64,000 nucleotides of DNA from Pogonophryne albipinna. Lineage: Eukaryota; Chordata; Actinopteri; Perciformes; Artedidraconidae. A program made the position numbers and the translations under genes. The notes under the pieces are model-generated. The model ran no database searches, was not told the DNA's origin, and saw nothing but the letters and a program-made list of their open reading frames with translations. This document shows, piece by piece, positions 53,931-64,000 of this stretch; positions within the stretch are counted from its first letter, which is position 1, and each line of letters starts with the position of its first letter. The stretch covers positions 20,685,951-20,749,950 of the forward strand of contig CM053259.1 of assembly GCA_028583405.1 (NCBI GenBank), given 5' to 3'.

Positions 53931-54130
53931 CCTGTGTGTGTGTCTGTGTGTGTGTTTTCTATGAGTTTATCATGTTGTGGGGACGATAATCTGTTCGCAC
54001 CATTATTAGTGAGTGACTCGCCTCCCATATGGGAAAAGTCTGTTCCCCATAAAATAAACATTTATGGTTAGGGTTGGGGTTAGAGATGGTGAAGGTTGAG
54101 GTTTATGTTACTACACACACACACACACAA
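53931..54130. repeat. Dispersed repeat with GGGGAC/GTTCCCC words and GGTTAG patch
   Basis: TGTGTGTTTTCTATGAG, TTGTGGGGACGATAATCTG, CTCCCATATGGG, GTCTGTTCCCCATAAA and GGTTAGGGTTGGGGTTAGAG follow in order, and a short (AC)n ends the unit near 54113-54129. This order matches a dispersed fish repeat I recall, with telomere-like GGTTAG words. It has no ORF. Confidence 0.55.
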
Positions 54131-54283
54131 GTAGCATTTCATGTGATATCATCAAAAGCACCATTACAGCGGTAACATGGATCTTGGATGGATATGGTGG
54201 AATTAATTATTTATTGTTAAGGTATTTGTTGGATGCTGAAAAATCGCAGGTTTACAACAGTAGCTACAGCCCAATATGCCCCC

Positions 54284-54434
<151 letters not shown>

Positions 54435-55306
54435 GCTCACATACATGTTATGACACCACAGATGTAAGTGTGTACATCGTTCAATAAGAAAGGAAGAAAC
54501 GGGAAAGAAGATGGCTTTAAGGGTAAAAAGTGGTTTAGAGAGGAATGCTTTGCTCGAGTAGCACTTCCTACTCACTCGCTCCTTTCCTCTCGTGTGTTCA
54601 TTTTCAGTTGGAGAAGTGATGGTGGGAGAAATTGTGAGATCCAGATGTCGAGCCCTGACTGCAGATGTGTTCACTTAGAGGCCAAGAGACGCTAATCTGC
54701 CTTGCCGTGCACATTCACACAAAAACTGAGCACACACATTTGCATAAGCCCATATTATCATAAAGAATATAACATACACAGAGACAGGATGGTTCATGAA
54801 TTTAAAAGCAGAGAGACAAAAAGAAACAAATGCTTTAAACCAATATAAATCTACAGAGCAGAGTCACATATGGGTTGAGAGACAAAAAGACAGCCGTCCT
54901 CATGCATCAAGGACTTTTGGTCCAAAACCTCTCAGCTGCATTTTATTTACTTAACAGTCACTAACCTCTCACTCCTCACTGGCCAGGATAAAACATGCAC
55001 ACACTACAAGCTTAATGGTCTTCAAAATGGTTTCAAATATTGATGTTTCCTCTGTTCGGTACTTACATGCCTCATAGCCCATTATTGTAGAAACAAGCTG
55101 CGTACGAAGGACCTCGGCTAGCCTTGTCTAAGGACTTGATGCTAATGAAATGAGTGGGGCACAGCCTCATTGAACCACTTGCATTAAGGCCATTACAGAG
55201 AAATACAAAAAATGGGAACAACCAGGCACAGGAATCCAATTCCCACTTATGTTCTGTGAACCATTATCAATGTAACAAGCAATAGACTTGTTCAGGTGAA
55301 GATGAC
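54435..55306. other. Gene-free unique sequence
   Basis: No gene or element end recognised. Confidence 0.55.
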
Positions 55307-55314
55307 GGTTTGAG

Positions 55315-55420
55315 CAGGGGCGGTTCTAGGGGGGGGGCCAACAGGGGCCAGTGCCCCCGTAACACTGACCTTGTGGCCCCCCCTAAAAAAAAAAGGTTAC
55401 AATATTACGATTTATTGGAA
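55315..55420. mobile_element. hAT-type left end, unpaired
   Basis: CAGGGGCGGTTCTAGG followed by G-rich sequence is a hAT-like terminus typical of fish non-autonomous elements. No matching right terminus is visible. The octamer before it (GGTTTGAG) recurs at 55649-55656, but no complementary end precedes that copy, so I do not claim a closed element. Confidence 0.5.
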
Positions 55421-56385
55421 CTAAATCAAATCAGAGACCCGGATGTACAGTGGAGATTAAACTGTTCATTACCTTATAAAAGCAAATGCTAATTTTTTAT
55501 TAAATTGTCACTCAAAGTTACTAAAACAAATACTCTAAATGAGAAAACTACTGAAACAAAGGACTGTAACTTAAATTTACTAAAACAAATACCTTTACAA
55601 AAACAAATACCAATTACTGTATTTTATGTTGATGTTACACAATAACAAGGTTTGAGTAAGCACAGAAATAAATGTTGCAGTGGAAAAGAGGTAAAGCTAA
55701 ATGAGCTTTACTCGACTGCAGCATATCAACATTAAAAATCATATACTTTATACATATACATAGACTAGTAGTATTAGCCTCATCCTGTACTCTAGTGGAT
55801 AAGCTAAATTAAAGGAAAACTCTATAGAAATGAAAGACTATAGGTCCACGACTACTAATTATTTAGTCTTTAAAGCTTATTTTTTCTTATTCTTTTATCT
55901 GTCCAAAACATGTCCAAAAAATTGTGACAAATATTTTTGGCAAGCTCTCACTGCCCGTGGAGATGTCTTCTAATGTCTTGTCTTGTCAGACCAACAGTAA
56001 ATATTCACATTATAATGAAAGAAACTCATTCTGTTGGAGAAGCTGGTGTCAGGGAATGTTTGGCTTTTTCATGAATTAGTGACTAAAATAATGAAACTTT
56101 TATCAATGTTGTGTGTTGATAATTACATTCCAGTAAATCATTTCAGTCAAAAAGAAAGCATTTTGAGATAACACCCTGCCAGCAGGACATTTTTTATTTA
56201 CATGCTGTGTTATTATTAATATTTTGATAGAAATGTTGACATTTAAGAAACATTTTTAATTTGATCTACTTCAAATTAGGCTCTCTTTTTGCCTTTAAAC
56301 TGCACTGCTGATTCAATACCTGCTTTGGTGTAAACTCTCAGAAGTATTCATTGCGTAAGCCGAATAAATCTCTCTCTCTTTCTCA
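55421..56385. other. Gene-free AT-rich sequence
   Basis: AT-rich, with a run of degenerate TACTAAAACAAATAC words at 55515-55615 that suggests an old local repeat. No gene recognised. Confidence 0.55.

Positions 56386-56831
<446 letters not shown>

Positions 56832-56874
<43 letters not shown>
56832..56874. repeat. (TG)n tract, left of an inserted element
   Basis: About 21 TG units that end exactly where the hAT-like element begins. It is probably the left half of a single tract continued at 58033-58154. Confidence 0.9.
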
Positions 56875-60434
<3,560 letters not shown>

Positions 60435-62431
60435 CAGGGGTTCCCAAAGTGGGGGGTCGCGAGATGATTACAAAATGTTAATTTAAAAAAAAAAAAAAAA
60501 TTATAATGTTTTTTTTTTATTATTATTAATAATAACGTGTGCATATACATTTTTCAGGGGCGGACTGGCCATCTGCATAATTTGCCCGCAGCAAGGCTCC
60601 CCCCGTTGATAATAAACTAGCGCAGTGTTTCTCAAACTTTTTCATACCAAGGACCACTTAACCAATAAAAAAACACTCACGGACCACCTAACTCCACAAA
60701 TATCCAAAAACAATAGGCCTGCTTACCACTCCAACAGTACACAACAGCCTAATAATGACAGCTTAACTTTCTCTATATCGCCTCGTTCACACAATAAATC
60801 AACAATACAAATACAACTACAGATTATATAAGCATTTAGTTCAAATGCGATTTAAAATGCTCACAGGTTTTACACCTCTTGTGAAATGTAGACTACATTT
60901 ATTACGGAGTTTATGTCCGAGCCAACAGACTCACAGATCGTTGGCTACTGAGAGATATGCAAAGTACACCGCATGTAGTACGACACAAACCTCCGCTGTG
61001 GATTTTCAAAACAAAATACAGTATAACTATGGTCGCAGGCCCAAGTTTAACTCTCTGAGGTCTAAGCCCTTTTTCACATGTTAGGCTCGCCTGGGCTTTT
61101 TTTGTAAAAATGCTATTAAAACATGAACCTTGGTGACCATCGGGCTGGCCTGCATGGTCTGCCTACAAAACTAAAATAAAAAACGTTTTTTGCAGCCCCA
61201 ACAACAGCCTCTGATCATCAACAGACTCTCTATCTCACTCCTAAAACATCTAAATCTACTTCCAGCATGGATAAATGTTCATAAAATACATCCATTGTTT
61301 GTTCTATATGCTTCTTAAAATCCTAAAAAACAGTTTTTCTAGAACAGATTACAAATCACCAGAAAATGGTACAAACAAGTGGCAACATGTGTGACGAAGG
61401 TGTTGCGCTGGGCTATATCATGCAATCGAAACTTAAGCTCGCTCCATTGCGGAGATACGGCCCGCGAGACCATTTGATACGGCCCTCGGGGCAATTTATA
61501 AATGCACGCTATTTTTTCTTTTAATTAAAGATATCTAGACCGCAAAATAATTAAACAAACAAGTACCTGTGTTTCCTGGCAAAGGTCAGGGTCCTTGAAA
61601 ACACAACACAAGCCTAACGTGTCATCACGTGGTATATGTCTCGTCTGACAGGGGTGCAGTTCGGCCTGAGAGCACCAGAACGCGGCTCCGTACACATGCC
61701 GCAGTTTTTTGCGTGGCTGTATCTTTAGTTTTAAGCCCATGGCATCTGTTCATCTGTCATACTGATCATACAGTCAATAACTTTGTTGTTATTAGCATCT
61801 GGTTAGCTAGCTATGCTAACGAATATAAGAAGCTTTTCTACAACCAGTGAGGTAAAGGCACATCTTTATATGATCATTATAGTTATACAAAAATAAGAGA
61901 ATAAAGGAAAAACAGGTATAAAATACTATATGACAGTAAAAAAAAAGTTGATTTGTAAAATATCCATAAAGAAAAAATTAAATCTGTTTACAGTTCTGTT
62001 TCATATGGGTGTTGTTGAGAGATGTATCCATATATCTCTTAATTTTCTCAAAGTGCACCAGATAGATGGTTTTAACTTCAACATTTAAAAAAAATCTTCC
62101 CGGGGGGCATGCCCCTGGACCCCCCTAGAGGATGTTAGGTCCATCCCCTACTTAAATCATGTACACATGGATACTAAATACATTTGCACACATCTTGGGT
62201 CCATATCTTTCTGTGTTGGTGGTCATGCCACACCGTGCACGTGAATGCATGCGTGAGTCATGGTAATCTGGATTAAGAGGTTGCTTTTTCTTTGCACAGC
62301 ATGAAAGAAAGGCCAAATGAATGGGCTGTGATTTTATTATTTTTAAGCAGAGGTCAATAATTTGTATGGCCCTCAGAGGATGTTGTAAACATTGAAATGG
62401 CCCTTGAGAGGAAAAAGGTTCCCCGCCCCTG
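60435..62431. mobile_element. Patchwork of nested and truncated hAT elements
   Basis: Left-type ends occur at 60435 (CAGGGGTTCCCAAAGTGGGG), 60555 (CAGGGGCGGACTGGCC) and 60623 (CAGTGTTTCTCAAACTTTTT), and one right-type end at 62431 (complement CAGGGGCGGGGAACC). None pairs convincingly with another by repeat or by target octamer. The 60435 end and the block at 61790-62140 match the left end and interior of the 35312-36945 hAT, so a second copy of that family has been broken up by other insertions. ATACGGCCCGCGAGACC near 61456 is a further hAT-style subterminal motif. No transposase ORF survives. Confidence 0.7.
61790..62140 (+). repeat. Second copy of the 35312-family hAT interior
   Basis: Matches 35545-35600 and 36335-36630 in the same orientation: GATCATTATAGTTATA, TTGTAAAATATCCATAAAGA, CTGTTTACAGTTCTGTTTCA and TCTTCCCGGGG blocks all recur in order. 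It lacks the LINE insertion and so supplies its empty site near 61862-61885. Confidence 0.88.
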
Positions 62432-62439
62432 ATTTAGAG

Positions 62440-64000
62440 CAACAAATTAGCTTGATATGAAAATGTAAATTGGAGAATAAAAATTAATTTGGTCATAAAT
62501 ATTTACTTTTATCAAATTTAGGGATTAATAAAACACTGTCCTTTGGGGAAATTATGTATTCCAGGGCTGCCATTGAAACATGTCAATGTTAAGATCCATA
62601 ATTGTTATTACTAAAGCATCAGAGCAATAAATACACCCTACCAATCGGCAATAATGTAACAGCGAACATGTTAATATTTGTTATAAAATAAACTAAACAT
62701 GCATTATTTTAGCCATCTCTCACTGCATATCGATTCAGAATCAAATAAAGAGGAAAGAACAATTATTTCTGTCTTTTTTCTGTTTAAAAAAAATAAATGA
62801 GTGTGCTTGTGAGGCAACTGAATTGGCATAATTACATGGGTTTAAATGCAAATTTACAATGTGCTTATTAATTCTATTCTGCTCATTTCAAATGACTGAC
62901 TGCACTTAATTAAATCAGATTGATTAGACCTTTTATAGACTTTCCCTTTACAACCACATAATTATGACAAATAGAGCCACTTGACACACAATCTACAGCA
63001 GAGGACTGAGCTTTCTTTTCTCTGCCATTCAGGGTCTTTCAGGTCCTGCATGGGGAACCACAGGCGGGTCACAATAATGTCCAAATGGCCTGCCACATTA
63101 TCCTCAAGCAATGCTGTTTACTTCTACAGCCACTGACCTGTTCACTTTTCACCTTAGTGTTCATGAAAATATGACATTGGCCATGTCCTCCACACAGCAC
63201 TTTCACTCAAACATCGCCTTTTCAGACTCAATCGTCTAGACAGATTGTGCTTGTTTCATTTCATGGTGTTCCTCATCAGCACACCCACATGTTCTGGAGA
63301 AATGGGTGACCACTGGTTAATGGATGTAATAGTTACGGTTTGCAATGTTGGGTCTTGCACCTAAATTGGAGACAGGATGTTTAAAATAGTATGGACGATG
63401 GCTCGGTGCCAAAACTCAGCATTTTCTAATTGGGTTTCTGGTTGCATACAACAGTAGTGACTCCTTCAAGATGTGTCCATAATGACGCTGGTTGTTTTTG
63501 TGGCTTGTATATTTTTCAACTTTTATTTCCTGCAGTTTAATGAGCAAACATCATGTGTTGCTGTTTACAGTGTGAGACGGTAAACAGAAGAAAACTAGCA
63601 GCCTTCTTGTGAAAGTGGTGCTTTGTCTAATACACTTTAGCAAGGTCATGTCAGTATACAAAGGGACCGGGGATGGGGGGGATGATTAAGTGCATGAACT
63701 TTTTAATATTCTTTTGTCAATGCGGTAATTTAGCTTGAATATTAATAAATCCCAAACAGTGCTAATGGTGAGTTCAAGACAAAGAGAAATAGGAATAATA
63801 ATGACATAATGAAAAAACAATATGCAGAAAACACATTCAAATAAATGTAATATTTAAAAAGCAGCACCCCAGGACCTGGCGAGTTAATGGCTGAAAGGGC
63901 TCCTGCTCCTCAAGTGTTTTTCTGAGCTTTGATTGCAATTTGGAGAAGGAATTATCTCATCGGGGTGCGTGGGTGGAGGGAGGTCGGATCTGACTGTGAA
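62440..64000. other. Gene-free AT-rich sequence, possible conserved block
   Basis: No gene recognised. The interval 62565-62960 is free of repeats and rich in homeodomain-like TAATTA/ATTAAT and TTTGCAT-type words; this is suggestive of, but not evidence for, a conserved non-coding element. Confidence 0.45.

Noticed and set aside
54060..54085. Interstitial telomere repeat
   Set aside because: The GGTTAGGGTTGGGGTTAGAG patch is only about three degenerate units and is part of a dispersed repeat wording.
55315..55656. Closed hAT element bounded by GGTTTGAG octamers
   Set aside because: The octamer recurs at 55649, but no inverted terminus precedes it, so chance or decay cannot be separated.

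Overview
The window reads as non-coding nuclear DNA of a vertebrate, most likely a teleost fish. The reasons are long (CA/TG)n microsatellites every few kilobases, several fish-type hAT DNA-transposon remnants, 5'-truncated L2/CR1-type LINE ends, moderate AT richness and no dense ORF structure. There is no bacterial-style gene, operon, CRISPR array, rRNA or recognisable tRNA. I found no host exon I could defend, so this is probably an intergenic desert or a very large intron.

Layout. 1-23 kb is mostly unique AT-rich sequence with (CA/TG)n tracts, a G/C homopolymer cluster (2144-2353), a 12-bp minisatellite of about 45 units (12247-12780), a 73-bp local duplication (15852/16178) and three weak LINE-type 3'-end remnants. 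23.0-28.3 kb is a transposon cluster. A hAT element (23024-25354) carries a fused BED-finger/dimerisation-domain relic; inside it sits a TTAA-flanked element (23211-24312); inside that, and splitting its ORF, sits a long-inverted-repeat MITE (23442-23859). A second, composite hAT (25601-28299) with a GTF2IRD2-like transposase N-terminus lies only 238 bp further on. 28.3-35.3 kb is mostly unique, with a shorter relative of the TTAA element (33075-33455). 35312-36945 is a hAT element with a perfect 8-bp target duplication, itself interrupted by a truncated LINE (35734-36332).

37-60 kb is unique DNA with more long microsatellites, a second LINE C-terminus (46818-47258) and a hAT-like element (56875-58032) that landed inside a (GT)n tract. 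60435-62431 is a patchwork of hAT ends that includes a second copy of the 35312 family. The last 1.5 kb is unique AT-rich DNA.

No genes work together here in a pathway. The story is mobile-element history: two insertions can be timed and bounded from empty sites present inside this same window, and one reading frame resumes when a nested insert is mentally excised. None of the transposase or reverse-transcriptase relics looks able to act on its own.
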